Positions 40,084 to 49,747 of a stretch of 64,000 nt of DNA are shown here, piece after piece; the first letter of the stretch is position 1, and the number at the start of each line of letters is the position of its first letter. The stretch comes from Vreelandella boliviensis LC1. GTDB lineage: Bacteria > Pseudomonadota > Gammaproteobacteria > Pseudomonadales > Halomonadaceae. A program made the position numbers and the translations under genes. Location of the stretch: positions 656,472-720,471 of the forward strand of contig NZ_JH393257.1 of assembly GCF_000236035.1 (NCBI RefSeq). The letters run 5' to 3'. Under the pieces are notes generated by a model, which saw nothing but the letters and a program-made list of their open reading frames with translations, did not search any database and was not told the DNA's origin.

Positions 40084-41457
40084 ATGAAAATCATCATTCT
40101 CGGCGCCGGCCAGGTCGGCGGCACACTGGCAGAACACCTCGCCCGCGAGGAAAACGACATTACCGTCGTTGATACTGACGCCAAAAAACTGCGCGACCTG
40201 CACACCAAACTCGATATTCGCACCGTCACTGGGGCGGGTTCTTACCCGATTGTGCTGCGCCAGGCAGGCTGCGAAGACGCCGATATGTTGATCGCCGTCA
40301 CCAATAGCGACGAGATCAACATGATCGCCTGCCAGGTCGCCCATACACTTTTTCGCACCCCGACCAAGATTGCCCGGGTACGCGCCACAGCGTACTTAAC
40401 CCGTAAAGGGCTGTTTGCCCACGAAGCGATCCCCATTGATGTATTGATCAGCCCCGAGCAGGTGGTCACCGACCACGTGCGTCGTCTGATTGAACACCCC
40501 GGCGCCCTGCAGGTGCTGGAGTTTGCTGGTGGTTTGGTACAGTTGGTGGCGGTGAAAGCGTTTTATGGCGGCCCGCTGGTAGGCCAGGATTTGGCCTTTC
40601 TGCGCCGCCATATGCCCAACGTGGACACCCGCGTGGCGGCGATTTACCGTCGCAGTCGACCGATTATTCCCCGCGGCGATACGGTGGTAGAAGCCGATGA
40701 TGAGGTGTTCTTCCTCGCCGCACGCCGTGATATTCGTGCGGTAATGAGCGAGCTGCGGCGGGTCGAGCGGGATTTCCGCCGGGTGGTGATTGCCGGAGGC
40801 GGCAACATCGGCGAGCGACTGGCGGAGCATTTGGAGCACAGCCATCAGGTTAAGATTATCGAGCACAGCCTGGAGCGCTGCACCACGTTGTCTGAACGGC
40901 TGGATCGCACCGTGGTGCTCCACGGCAGTGCCACCAGCAAGCGTTTGCTGGAAGAGGAGAATATCGAAGAGTGCGATATCTTCTGTGCGCTGACCAACGA
41001 CGACGAGGTCAATATCATGTCGTCGCTGCTCGCCAAGCGCTTAGGCGCCAAGAAGGTGCTGACACTGATCAACAACGCCGCTTATGTGGATTTAGTGCAG
41101 GGGGGCGAGATCGATATCGCCATTTCTCCCCAGCAGGCGACTATCGGCAGCCTACTTACCCACGTGCGCCGCGGCGACATCGTCAACGTCCACTCGCTGC
41201 GTCGGGGGGCGGCTGAGGCCATTGAGGCCATCGCCCACGGCGACAAACAATCGTCTAAAGTGGTGGGCCGCACAATTCGCGAGATCGACCTGCCCGATGG
41301 CACCACCATCGGCGCGATTGTGCGCGGCAAAGAGGTCATCATCGCCCATGGCGATGTGAGGGTAGAGAGCGGCGACCACGTGATTCTGTTTGTCATCGAC
41401 AAGCGCCGCATACGCGATGTGGAGCGCCTGTTCCAAGTTGGTTTAACGTTCTTTTGA
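40084..41457 (+). CDS. trkA: Trk potassium uptake protein TrkA, peripheral NAD-binding subunit
   Basis: 457 residues with two tandem RCK units. The first begins [20 protein letters not shown], the second [18 protein letters not shown], each followed by a TrkA-C domain ([20 protein letters not shown] in the second). It gates TrkH at the inner face of the membrane in response to NAD(H)/ATP. In halophiles such as Halomonas elongata, Trk-mediated K+ uptake is the first response to osmotic upshock. It is 52 nt before trkH. Confidence 0.97.
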   Translation: MKIIILGAGQVGGTLAEHLAREENDITVVDTDAKKLRDLHTKLDIRTVTGAGSYPIVLRQAGCEDADMLIAVTNSDEINMIACQVAHTLFRTPTKIARVRATAYLTRKGLFAHEAIPIDVLISPEQVVTDHVRRLIEHPGALQVLEFAGGLVQLVAVKAFYGGPLVGQDLAFLRRHMPNVDTRVAAIYRRSRPIIPRGDTVVEADDEVFFLAARRDIRAVMSELRRVERDFRRVVIAGGGNIGERLAEHLEHSHQVKIIEHSLERCTTLSERLDRTVVLHGSATSKRLLEEENIEECDIFCALTNDDEVNIMSSLLAKRLGAKKVLTLINNAAYVDLVQGGEIDIAISPQQATIGSLLTHVRRGDIVNVHSLRRGAAEAIEAIAHGDKQSSKVVGRTIREIDLPDGTTIGAIVRGKEVIIAHGDVRVESGDHVILFVIDKRRIRDVERLFQVGLTFF

Positions 41458-41509
41458 TAACCCTCGAATCACTGCCACTGGCGGCTAATAACAGGAGCAT
41501 GCGACAACC

Positions 41510-42958
41510 ATGAGTCTGCGGGTTATTTTGCGCATTTTGGGGCTGCTGCTGATCCTCTTCAGCCTTACCATGCTCCCCCCAACGCTGATTTCACTGTGGT
41601 TTCGCGACGGCGTGTGGAATGCCTTTATTAGCGGCATAGCGATTTCAGTGGCGACTGGATTACTGCTTTACCTGCCCAATCGTCGCTCGCAAAAAGAGCT
41701 CCGCATCCGCGACGGTTTTATTATCGCCGCGATGTTCTGGACGGTGCTGGCACTGTTCGGCTCCCTCCCGCTGATGCTGTTCGGCGAAGGCTCGCTGGGC
41801 ATCACCGATGCAGTCTTTGAGTCGTTTTCAGGCTTGACCACCACCGGCGCCACCGTGATTACCGGCATCGATTTTTTACCCGAATCGATTCTTTACTATC
41901 GTCAGCAGCTCCAGTGGCTGGGCGGTATGGGTATCGTCGTTTTGGCGGTTGCCATTTTGCCGACCCTAGGGGTGGGGGGGATGGCGCTTTACCGTACCGA
42001 GATACCGGGGCCGCTGAAAGACTCCAAACTCACCCCACGTATTACCGAGACCGCCAAAGCGCTGTGGTATATCTACGCCACCCTCACCCTGGCCTGCATG
42101 ATTGCCTATATGCTCGCGGGGATGGACTGGTTCGATGCCTTAAGTCATAGCTTTTCCACCGTCGCCCTGGGTGGCTTTTCTACCTACGACGCCAGCATTG
42201 GTTTCTTTGATAGCGCCACGATTGAACTGATCTGTGTCTCCTTCATGCTAATCTCCGCCTTCAGCTTTAGTTTGCACTTTATTGCCTGGCGCGAAAAAAG
42301 CCTGATGCACTATTTCCAAGATCCCGAAGCGCGCTTTTTGATGATTTTTTTGCTCGCGCTGGCGGTGGTCACCGTACTGTCGCTCTGGCTGACAGACACC
42401 TATGACACCGTGCGCGGTCTGCGCCACGGGGTTTTTCAGGTCGTTTCTGTTGCCACTACCGCGGGGTTTAGTGTCGCTGACTTCTCCATGTGGCCAGGAG
42501 CCCTGCCCTTTCTGCTGTTTGTGGCAGCCTTCGTGGGGGGCTGCTCTGGCTCTACCGGCGGTGGTATGAAGGTGATACGGATTATTTTGATCATCAAACA
42601 GGGCATGCGCGAAATTATGCGCCTGATCCACCCCAACGCGGTGATTGCGGTCAAAGTGGGCAAGGTCAGCGTTCCCGACAGCATTGCCCAGGCGGTATGG
42701 GGATTCTTTTCGGTGTACGTACTGCTGTTTTTTTTAATGCTGGTGGGGGTAATGGCGACCGGGGTTGATCAGGTCACCGCCTGGTCGACGGTAGGGTCAG
42801 CGCTTAACAACCTCGGCCCTGCGCTGGGTGAATCCCACACTCACTATGGCGACATGCCCAGCCTGGCGAAATGGATATTGGTCATGGCCATGCTGCTCGG
42901 CCGCCTGGAAATTTTTACGGTACTGGTGCTGTTTACCCCCGCCTTCTGGCGGCGCTAA
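41510..42958 (+). CDS. trkH: Trk potassium transporter membrane subunit TrkH
   Basis: 482 residues, highly hydrophobic, with four P-loop/M2 repeats. The filter-like segments include SGLTTTGATVITGID, STVALGGFSTYDAS, VVSVATTAGFSVADFSMWP and VGSALNNLGPALG. It is the K+-conducting subunit. AGGAG lies about 11 nt upstream. A 13-bp tandem repeat starts at its stop codon. Confidence 0.97.
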   Translation: MSLRVILRILGLLLILFSLTMLPPTLISLWFRDGVWNAFISGIAISVATGLLLYLPNRRSQKELRIRDGFIIAAMFWTVLALFGSLPLMLFGEGSLGITDAVFESFSGLTTTGATVITGIDFLPESILYYRQQLQWLGGMGIVVLAVAILPTLGVGGMALYRTEIPGPLKDSKLTPRITETAKALWYIYATLTLACMIAYMLAGMDWFDALSHSFSTVALGGFSTYDASIGFFDSATIELICVSFMLISAFSFSLHFIAWREKSLMHYFQDPEARFLMIFLLALAVVTVLSLWLTDTYDTVRGLRHGVFQVVSVATTAGFSVADFSMWPGALPFLLFVAAFVGGCSGSTGGGMKVIRIILIIKQGMREIMRLIHPNAVIAVKVGKVSVPDSIAQAVWGFFSVYVLLFFLMLVGVMATGVDQVTAWSTVGSALNNLGPALGESHTHYGDMPSLAKWILVMAMLLGRLEIFTVLVLFTPAFWRR

Positions 42959-43022
42959 GTCCTTAACGACAGTCCTTAACGACAGTCCTTAACGACAGTC
43001 CTGAACGACAGTCCTTAACATC
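42958..43022. repeat. Five 13-bp tandem units directly after the trkH stop
   Basis: The unit agtccttaacgac starts at 42958, 42971, 42984, 42997 and 43010. The first three are identical, the fourth has one change and the fifth diverges at its end. Each unit carries TTAA, and the 13-bp period puts a TAA in all three frames. Confidence 0.9.
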
Positions 43023-43078
43023 GGTCATTCACATAAACACTTCACACCAGTCCCACTTATAGATTTTGAGAGCTGTTA

Positions 43079-44368
43079 ATGAACCACGACGATACGTCTC
43101 ACCAAGAAACATCTCATGAAGACACGTCTCATGAAAAAACGGGGCCATTGGCGGCAACGCCCACCGCGTTTCCAGCCACTAGCGGGCCGCTAAAAACGAT
43201 CACTGTCGGCGATACACGCTACACGCTGCTGGGCACGGCCCATGTATCGGCGGAAAGTGCCGACGACGTGCGCAGGCTGATGGACAGCGGTGCCTTTGAT
43301 GCGGTGGCCATTGAGTTATGTGACGCCCGCCACCACAGCATGTCCAATCCCGATGCCATGGGCGAGCAGGATCTGTTTCAAGTCTTTAAAGAAGGCAAAG
43401 CAGGCATGGTCGCCGCGAGCCTGGCACTGGGCGCGTTTCAGCAGCGGATTGCCGATCAATCCGGCATTCAGCCTGGGGCGGAAATGCGTGCGGCGGTTGA
43501 GGAAGCTAGCCGTCTCCAGCTCCCTCTACTACTGGTCGACCGGGATGTAGGCGTGACGCTGAAACGCATTTACCGCAATGTGCCCTGGTGGCAGCGCTTC
43601 TCGTTGTTTTCCGGCCTGATTGGCAGCGTGCTCTCCCGCCAGGATGTCTCTAAGGAAGATATCGAAAAGCTCAAAGAAGGCGATATGCTGGAAGCCACCT
43701 TCAGCGAGTTTGCCGCTGAATCGGAAGCGTTGTATACCCCGCTGATACGCGAGCGCGACCGCTATATGGCGCTACGCTTGGCCGAAGACGCGCCGCCGGG
43801 GCGCTACCAGAATGTATTAGTGGTGCTTGGTGCTGGCCACCTCAAAGGCACCGGCGAACACCTTGAGACCCCACTGCCCGCCGACCCCAAAGTGGAGCGT
43901 GAATCGCTGGAAGCCACCCCGCCGCCGTCCAAACTTTGGAAAGCGCTGCCGTGGCTAATTACCGTTTTAGTGCTTACCGGCTTTGCGATTGGTTTTTCGC
44001 GCAACACCGACCTTGGCTGGCAACTGGTGCTTGAGTGGTTCTTGATTAACGGCATACTCTCTGGCGGTGCGACGATTATCGCCATGGCGCACCCGGTGAC
44101 CGTGATTGCCACCTTCTTTGCCGCTCCGCTAACTTCACTGAACCCCACCATCGGTGCTGGCTTCGTAGCCGCCGGGGTTGAGCTCTTTATGCGCAAACCC
44201 AAAGTGCGCGATTTTTCATCGCTGCGCCACGATGTCACCCAGCTGAAAGGGTGGTGGAAAAACCGCGTATCGCGCACCCTGCTGGTGTTTATTCTCGCCA
44301 CGCTAGGCTCCGCTGTGGGCACCTGGGTGGCCGGATTCAGAATCGCCGGTGCACTGTTTGGCGGCTAG
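43079..44368 (+). CDS. TraB/PrgY-family membrane protein
   Basis: 429 residues. A low-complexity N-terminus with repeated DTSHE-like units (15-bp DNA repeats) is followed by the TraB domain (TLLGTAHVSAESADDVRRLM; AVAIELCDARHHSM; VVLGAGHLKGTGEHL). Four predicted membrane helices follow in the C-terminal third. TraB/PrgY proteins are proposed proteases or metal-dependent hydrolases; the substrate here is unknown. Its 3' end overlaps the convergent DTW gene by 66 nt. Confidence 0.9.
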   Translation: MNHDDTSHQETSHEDTSHEKTGPLAATPTAFPATSGPLKTITVGDTRYTLLGTAHVSAESADDVRRLMDSGAFDAVAIELCDARHHSMSNPDAMGEQDLFQVFKEGKAGMVAASLALGAFQQRIADQSGIQPGAEMRAAVEEASRLQLPLLLVDRDVGVTLKRIYRNVPWWQRFSLFSGLIGSVLSRQDVSKEDIEKLKEGDMLEATFSEFAAESEALYTPLIRERDRYMALRLAEDAPPGRYQNVLVVLGAGHLKGTGEHLETPLPADPKVERESLEATPPPSKLWKALPWLITVLVLTGFAIGFSRNTDLGWQLVLEWFLINGILSGGATIIAMAHPVTVIATFFAAPLTSLNPTIGAGFVAAGVELFMRKPKVRDFSSLRHDVTQLKGWWKNRVSRTLLVFILATLGSAVGTWVAGFRIAGALFGG

Positions 44369-45142
44369 GCGCCGCATCGCCGCAGTAGGCGGGTCGATTT
44401 TGTGATGCAATCGACTCGCCGCGTAGCTATCGTTAAACACCTCAAAGTAGTCATCCAGCACGGCAGCAGCGGTGGTATCCCCGCCCTGACGCAGCAGTTC
44501 GATAGCCACTTCCGCTGTACATAAGTGCGCTTTTGACGCCGGTTTGCGCAGCCGGTAGCGCGTCTCGCGCTCGGTTCTCAATGGCAGCACGGGTAAAGCA
44601 TCTAGATAGGCGCTTTTACGAAACATGCGCCGCGCCTGGCGCCAAGTGCCATCCAGAATGATAAACACCGGAATACGCGCCTGCGCTTTCGCCGCGTGCA
44701 CTGCTTCTATACCGACCACCCGATCCGCATAGTCGGGCTGATCGTCCGGGAAAATCACAAAGGGCGCATAACGCGGGTCTTTTAGCAGCGCGGCTAACTG
44801 GGCATCCGGCGCCACGCGGTACCAGGTAAATACCTGGGTCGTGGTGATCACATCGCCAATCAAACGTCCGGTATTGGTCGGCTTAAAGTGCTCCAACGGG
44901 TGGGTCAACAGCCATACCTGGGCATGGCTCTCCGCCTTCACCTGATAGGGGCATAGGCAGTTCAGTACGGGTAGCTGGCAGTTATCACAGCGCGTTACAA
45001 AACTGCCCCGCGCTTTAAACTCGCGGCGTGGCGGACGCGAATGTTCACTGGTTAGACTGTCTCCAGAACCAACAACAGAACGATCATTCACAGAGCTTTT
45101 ATCAACAGGGCTTTTATCAACAGGGCTATCAAAAGCTGACAT
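44303..45142 (-). CDS. DTW-domain protein, probable tRNA-uridine aminocarboxypropyltransferase
   Basis: 279 residues from the ATG at 45142 (GGAG 5 nt upstream). The N-terminal ~30 residues contain the repeat SPVDKSPVDKSSV. The four-cysteine zinc knuckle (RCDNCQLPVLNCLCP) and the motif FIILDGTWRQARRMFRKS place it with DTW proteins such as E. coli TapT (YfiP), which forms acp3U in tRNA. The convergent 3' end overlaps the TraB gene. Confidence 0.88.
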   Translation of the reverse strand: MSAFDSPVDKSPVDKSSVNDRSVVGSGDSLTSEHSRPPRREFKARGSFVTRCDNCQLPVLNCLCPYQVKAESHAQVWLLTHPLEHFKPTNTGRLIGDVITTTQVFTWYRVAPDAQLAALLKDPRYAPFVIFPDDQPDYADRVVGIEAVHAAKAQARIPVFIILDGTWRQARRMFRKSAYLDALPVLPLRTERETRYRLRKPASKAHLCTAEVAIELLRQGGDTTAAAVLDDYFEVFNDSYAASRLHHKIDPPTAAMRRLAAKQCTGDSESGHPGAHSGA

Positions 45143-45232
45143 CCGCGCTCCAGAAGAGGGAAACAACTAACAACGAAAAGGGCGCAGAGTATAAATGAGC
45201 GTGCCGTCTTTTGACGAATGTTTCCGCCACCA

Positions 45233-45264
45233 CCGTAAACCTAAAAACCTTCCAACGTTGACAC
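45233..45264 (+). promoter_or_regulatory. Probable BirA operator upstream of bioB
   Basis: The left half CGTAAACCTAAA closely resembles the BirA consensus TGTAAACCTAAA of the E. coli bio operator. The right half CGTTGACAC, 14 nt later, matches its inverted half (GGTTTACA) with two changes. It overlaps the putative -35 box of bioB, where bound biotinyl-BirA would block RNA polymerase. Recognised by eye, not scored. Confidence 0.55.
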
Positions 45265-45287
45265 CCAAAGCGCAACGCCGCTAAAGT
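45258..45287 (+). promoter_or_regulatory. Probable promoter of the bio operon
   Basis: A consensus TTGACA, 18 nt and TAAAGT lie about 35 nt before the bioB start. The -35 overlaps the right half of the BirA-like site. Confidence 0.6.
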
Positions 45288-45321
45288 CTCGTCAACTATT
45301 AAAGGTATAAAGGTTTACACC

Positions 45322-46410
45322 ATGACCGTGCCCCATAAGCAAAGCACTGAAACAGGCTATCCACAGCGTCACGACTGGACACTAGACGAGATCAACGCTC
45401 TGTTCGCACTGCCGTTCAATGACCTGCTGTTTAAAGCACAGCAGGTTCACCGTACTCACTTCGATGCTAACGCGGTGCAGGTCTCTACCCTTCTCTCGAT
45501 CAAAACTGGCGCCTGTCCGGAAGATTGCAAATACTGCCCGCAGTCTGGCCACTACAATACCCAGCTAGAGAAAGAGAAGCTGCTGGAAATCGAAAAAGTC
45601 GTTGAGCAAGCCAAGGCGGCTAAAGAAGCCGGCGCCAGCCGTTTTTGCATGGGCGCAGCCTGGCGCAGCCCCCGGGACAAAGACTTACTGCTGGTTGAAG
45701 AGATGGTGCGTCAGGTAAAAGCCGTGGGCTTGGAAACCTGCATGACGCTGGGCATGGTCGACGGCGAGCAGGCCAGCCGACTGGCCACCGCCGGGCTCGA
45801 TTACTACAACCACAACTTGGATACCTCGCCGGAGTACTACGGCGAAATCATCACCACCCGCACCTACAGCGACCGGCTTGAAACCCTCTCCAACGTTCGC
45901 GATGCGGGAATGAAAGTGTGTTCTGGTGGCATTCTTGGCATGGGTGAAGACGCCAAAGATCGTAGCGCCCTGCTGCAACAGCTGGCCAAGCTGTCGCCGC
46001 ACCCGGAATCCGTGCCGATCAATATGCTGGTGAAGGTACCCGGTACGCCGTTGGAAAATGTCGAAGATTTAGATCCCATCGAGTTTATCCGCGCCATTGC
46101 GGTCGCCCGCATTATGATGCCCCAGAGCCACGTGCGGCTTTCCGCTGGCCGTGAGCAGATGAACGAATCGACCCAGGCGCTGGCGTTTTTGGCAGGTGCC
46201 AACTCGATCTTCTACGGCGACAAACTGCTCACCACCGGCAACCCCCAGGCGGATCGCGACCGTGCGCTGTTTACCAAGCTGGGGCTGCACCCAGAAAAAC
46301 GCGAAACGTGTGAGAGCGAAGACAGCCAAGCAGCGCGCCTCGCTCAACAGGCACAGCAGCAGGTGCATGCCGAACGCGTTGCCGAGCTAGCGGTAGACGC
46401 TAGTGTCTAA
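45322..46410 (+). CDS. bioB: Biotin synthase
   Basis: 362 residues. The radical-SAM cysteines are in [16 protein letters not shown]. Further BioB motifs are [37 protein letters not shown] and RLSAGREQM (the Arg of the [2Fe-2S] site). It inserts sulfur into dethiobiotin. It is the first gene of bioBFHCDA and overlaps bioF by 8 nt. Confidence 0.98.
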   Translation: MTVPHKQSTETGYPQRHDWTLDEINALFALPFNDLLFKAQQVHRTHFDANAVQVSTLLSIKTGACPEDCKYCPQSGHYNTQLEKEKLLEIEKVVEQAKAAKEAGASRFCMGAAWRSPRDKDLLLVEEMVRQVKAVGLETCMTLGMVDGEQASRLATAGLDYYNHNLDTSPEYYGEIITTRTYSDRLETLSNVRDAGMKVCSGGILGMGEDAKDRSALLQQLAKLSPHPESVPINMLVKVPGTPLENVEDLDPIEFIRAIAVARIMMPQSHVRLSAGREQMNESTQALAFLAGANSIFYGDKLLTTGNPQADRDRALFTKLGLHPEKRETCESEDSQAARLAQQAQQQVHAERVAELAVDASV

Positions 46411-47560
46411 AGCGTGGCGAGAGCGCTTAGCCGATGCCCGCCTAAGTCGCCAGCAGGCAAATCGCTGGCGAACCCGCAGAGTCATGGAAGTTAGTGCGCT
46501 CGACTTTGCTGGAAACGACTACCTGGGCCTGGCTCAAGACCCACGAGTCAGCGAAGCCCAAGCGGAAGGCGCACGTCGTTACGGCGCGGGCGCCGGTGCA
46601 TCGCATCTGGTGAGTGGCCATTTGGCGGTTCACGACGCACTGGAAGACGCCTTGGCACGCTGGACAGGCCGAGAACGTGCGCTGCTGTTTTCGACCGGCT
46701 ACATGGCCAACCTTGGTGTACTGCAAGCGTTGGCTGACCGCCATACGGCTATCTTCCAAGACCGCCTTAACCACGCATCGCTCATCGATGGCGCCGCCTT
46801 AAGTGGCGCCCGTTCGCGGCGCTTTCATCACTGCGACACAAGCGATCTGAAAAACCTGCTGGGGCGCAGCGAGTACGCCCATAAACTGGTGGTCAGCGAT
46901 GGCGTTTTTAGCATGGATGGCGATATCGCCGACATAGCCAGTTTAGTCTCTGTCAGCCAACGCCATAACGCCTGGCTAATGATCGACGATGCCCACGGCG
47001 TGGGCGTGCTGGGCGACAATGGCAGCGGCTGCGTGGGTAGCGCCTTGAGCAGCGCCGAGGTGCCGATTTTGGTTGGAACCTTAGGCAAAGCACTGGGCAC
47101 CGCGGGGGCCTTTGTAGCCGGGGATGCCGAATTAATCGATCACTTGATTCAGTTTTCACGTAGCTATATCTACACCACCGCCCAGCCCCCGGCGATTGCC
47201 GCTGCCACTCTCAAAGCACTAGAGATCGTTCAGGGAGAGCCTGAATACCGCGCCAAGCTAAACGCCAATATCACTTACTTTCGCCACGAAGCGTTGGGCT
47301 TGGGGCTACCGTTCAGCGAATCGGCCACCCCCATTCAACCACTGATATTAGGCGATGAAACGCGCACCCTACGCTGGGCGTCGCAGCTTCATCATCAAGG
47401 CATACAGGTAGGGTCGATTCGTCCGCCAACGGTGCCCAAAGGCGAGGCCCGTCTGCGTATTACCTTAAGCGCTCGCCACCAACAGGGCGATATTGACCAG
47501 CTGTTAGCCGCGCTCAACCACTGCCAGCACCAAGAGGCGTTATGCAGCCCCTGCGTTTAA
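46403..47560 (+). CDS. bioF: 8-amino-7-oxononanoate synthase, GTG start
   Basis: 385 residues starting from GTG within the end of bioB. PLP-enzyme motifs are [48 protein letters not shown] and [16 protein letters not shown] with the Schiff-base lysine. It condenses pimeloyl-ACP/CoA with alanine. It overlaps bioH by 19 nt. Confidence 0.97.
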   Translation: MSKAWRERLADARLSRQQANRWRTRRVMEVSALDFAGNDYLGLAQDPRVSEAQAEGARRYGAGAGASHLVSGHLAVHDALEDALARWTGRERALLFSTGYMANLGVLQALADRHTAIFQDRLNHASLIDGAALSGARSRRFHHCDTSDLKNLLGRSEYAHKLVVSDGVFSMDGDIADIASLVSVSQRHNAWLMIDDAHGVGVLGDNGSGCVGSALSSAEVPILVGTLGKALGTAGAFVAGDAELIDHLIQFSRSYIYTTAQPPAIAAATLKALEIVQGEPEYRAKLNANITYFRHEALGLGLPFSESATPIQPLILGDETRTLRWASQLHHQGIQVGSIRPPTVPKGEARLRITLSARHQQGDIDQLLAALNHCQHQEALCSPCV

Positions 47561-48282
47561 TACTGCTCTCCGGCTGGGGAATCGACCGGCGTATCTGGCA
47601 GCCACTGCAGGCGCATTGGCCTGCCCACTTGGCTGCTCACCTGACTGCCCAAGCAGTCGACTGGCCTGGCTACGGCGACGCCCCTGCGCTCGGAGCAAAT
47701 GCCACGCTGACAGAGTTGGCGGAGAAAATGTCCGAATCGTTAACCAGTGATGCGGTATGGGTAGGTTGGTCGCTAGGCGGGTTACTGGCAGCGGCACTCC
47801 TTGAGGAGCTCCCCCCACCACGCGGGCTAATGCTACTCGGTGCCGGTAACACCTTCTGCGCTACCGACGGCGTCACTTCTGCCGAGCTAAGCGCCTTTCG
47901 ACGTGCCTTTCAGCGCGAACCCACCGCGACTTGGCAGCACTTTTTGCGCTGGCAGGCGCAAGGCGAGCCCAGCCCTCGCAAGGCTTTCCGCCAACTGCAT
48001 GACTTGCTGGGCGACACGCTACCCGCCGACAGCGCCACGCTCGCTACTGGCCTGGATTGGCTGGCATCAATTGATAACCGCCAGCGCCTAGCGGCGGCCC
48101 CTTGCCCAGTTGCACGGCTCACAGGGGAACACGATCCATTAATCGGCCCTGCCCAGCGCCGCGCTAGTGAGCTTTTAACCGGTGTTGGCCACTGCCCGAT
48201 GCTCTCCCAGCCCCAGGCACTCGCTGCGAAAATTGCCCATCATGCCACCCAGATGGCCAGCACCCGCATGGCGGTTTTATGA
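47542..48282 (+). CDS. bioH: Pimeloyl-ACP methyl ester esterase
   Basis: 246 residues with an alpha/beta-hydrolase fold. The oxyanion/N-terminal LLSGWGIDRRIWQPL, the nucleophile elbow GWSLGG, the acid in LTGEHDPL and the histidine in GVGHCPML are visible. It cleaves the methyl ester once pimeloyl chain synthesis is complete. Overlaps on both sides show tight coupling with bioF and bioC. Confidence 0.93.
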   Translation: MQPLRLILLSGWGIDRRIWQPLQAHWPAHLAAHLTAQAVDWPGYGDAPALGANATLTELAEKMSESLTSDAVWVGWSLGGLLAAALLEELPPPRGLMLLGAGNTFCATDGVTSAELSAFRRAFQREPTATWQHFLRWQAQGEPSPRKAFRQLHDLLGDTLPADSATLATGLDWLASIDNRQRLAAAPCPVARLTGEHDPLIGPAQRRASELLTGVGHCPMLSQPQALAAKIAHHATQMASTRMAVL

Positions 48283-49061
48283 ACACGCTAACGGCGAACA
48301 GTGATGCTAATTGGCAGACGCGGGTTGCTCACGCCTTCTCCCGGGCCGCCCCCCGCTACGATGCGCTCGCCAGCGCACAGCGCCAAATAGGTCAACGGCT
48401 GTGGGATTCGCTACCCGACAACGCCTATAACGTAGTCGATATGGGCTGCGGCACCGGTTACTGGACTCAGCGGTTGGCTGAACATTACCCCGGCGCCCAG
48501 ATCACTGGGTTAGATTTAGCCCCCGGTATGCTGGCACAAGCCCGCCAGTGCTATGGTGACGCTATACACTGGCAACAAGGCGATGCGGCGGCGATGCCGT
48601 TTGGTACCCATGCCTTTGATCTGGTGTTTTCTAACTTGGCGTTGCAGTGGTGCCGCGATATCGACGCAGTGATGGTGGAACTTTACCGCGTGCTTCGCCC
48701 TGGTGGGCAGGCGCATATCACCACGCTACTACCCGGCACTCTGAAAGAAATCGCCATTGCCTGGCAGCGCCCCGAAGCGCTGCTGCAAACACCCAATCAA
48801 GCAAGCGTCGAACGAGCGATAGCTAAAAGCGGCTTAACCGCCAGCCAACAAACGGCCACCGTTGAGTGCTTTTACTACCCCGATTTGCAAGCCGTGATGG
48901 CCTCCATTAAAGGGGTGGGTGCACAGCTTCCCCGACCAAACACTCGCCTTACCCGAGCGGATATCGCCGCCGCACAAGCGCGCTATGAGCAACTTCGCCA
49001 GCCGGAAGGTCTACCGGTGAGCTACCACTGCTTAACACTGCAATTGGAAAAATCGCTATGA
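48279..49061 (+). CDS. bioC: Malonyl-ACP O-methyltransferase
   Basis: 260 residues. The class I SAM-methyltransferase motif NVVDMGCGTGYWTQRLAEHYP is followed by GLDLAPGMLAQAR and FDLVFSNLALQWC, as in BioC. The N-terminal AFSRAAPRYDALASAQRQIG is the usual BioC opening. It methylates malonyl-ACP to prime pimeloyl synthesis. It overlaps bioH and bioD by 4 nt each. Confidence 0.95.
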   Translation: MNTLTANSDANWQTRVAHAFSRAAPRYDALASAQRQIGQRLWDSLPDNAYNVVDMGCGTGYWTQRLAEHYPGAQITGLDLAPGMLAQARQCYGDAIHWQQGDAAAMPFGTHAFDLVFSNLALQWCRDIDAVMVELYRVLRPGGQAHITTLLPGTLKEIAIAWQRPEALLQTPNQASVERAIAKSGLTASQQTATVECFYYPDLQAVMASIKGVGAQLPRPNTRLTRADIAAAQARYEQLRQPEGLPVSYHCLTLQLEKSL

Positions 49062-49747
49062 ACTTCTGGTTTGTCACCGGCACCGATACCGATGCGGGTA
49101 AAACATTAGTGACCAGCGGCTTATTGCACGCCGCCCAACAACAGCCGTTGAGCACGCTGGGTTTAAAACCCATTGCCTCGGGCAGCCAGGCAACGCCTGA
49201 CGGGCTGCGCAATAGCGATGCCCTCGCCCTGCAAGCGCAAACCGTTCCATCGGTCGACTACACCACGGTTAACCCCATCGCCTTTGCCCCTGCCATTGCG
49301 CCTCATTTAGCCTCGTTAGAGGCAGGCCAGTCGCTGGAAGTCGGCGCTATCACCGATATTCTGCGTGAAACGCTTAGCCAAACACCCAGGGACTTCACCC
49401 TAATTGAAGGCGCTGGTGGCTGGCGTGTACCATTAAACGACCATGAGGATTTTGCCGACTTGGCGATCGCCCTTGAGCTACCGGTGATTCTGGTCGTCGG
49501 CTTAAAGCTGGGCTGCTTAAATCATGCCCGCTTAACGGCCGAAGCCATCCGAGCCGACGGCTTGGTACTCGCCGGCTGGGCGGGCAGCGTGGTGGATCCC
49601 GATTTTGCCGCCGACACTGCCCGTTTTGAAGCCAACATCGCGCATCTCAATACCAAACTGGCAGCTCCGTGCTTAGGCATTATCCCTCATCTCGATACCC
49701 CCAGCGCCGCTACTGCTGCCCCCTATCTCTCCCTGGAGCCGTTATGA
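49058..49747 (+). CDS. bioD: Dethiobiotin synthetase
   Basis: 229 residues. The P-loop is VTGTDTDAGKTLV. The DAPA/ATP sites lie in LGLKPIASG and LIEGAGGWRVPL. It closes the ureido ring using CO2 and ATP. It overlaps bioA by 4 nt. Confidence 0.97.
   Translation: MNFWFVTGTDTDAGKTLVTSGLLHAAQQQPLSTLGLKPIASGSQATPDGLRNSDALALQAQTVPSVDYTTVNPIAFAPAIAPHLASLEAGQSLEVGAITDILRETLSQTPRDFTLIEGAGGWRVPLNDHEDFADLAIALELPVILVVGLKLGCLNHARLTAEAIRADGLVLAGWAGSVVDPDFAADTARFEANIAHLNTKLAAPCLGIIPHLDTPSAATAAPYLSLEPL

Noticed and set aside
42958-43022. Could the 13-bp array after trkH be a CRISPR array?
   Set aside because: Units are contiguous without spacers, far shorter than CRISPR repeats, and no cas genes are present.
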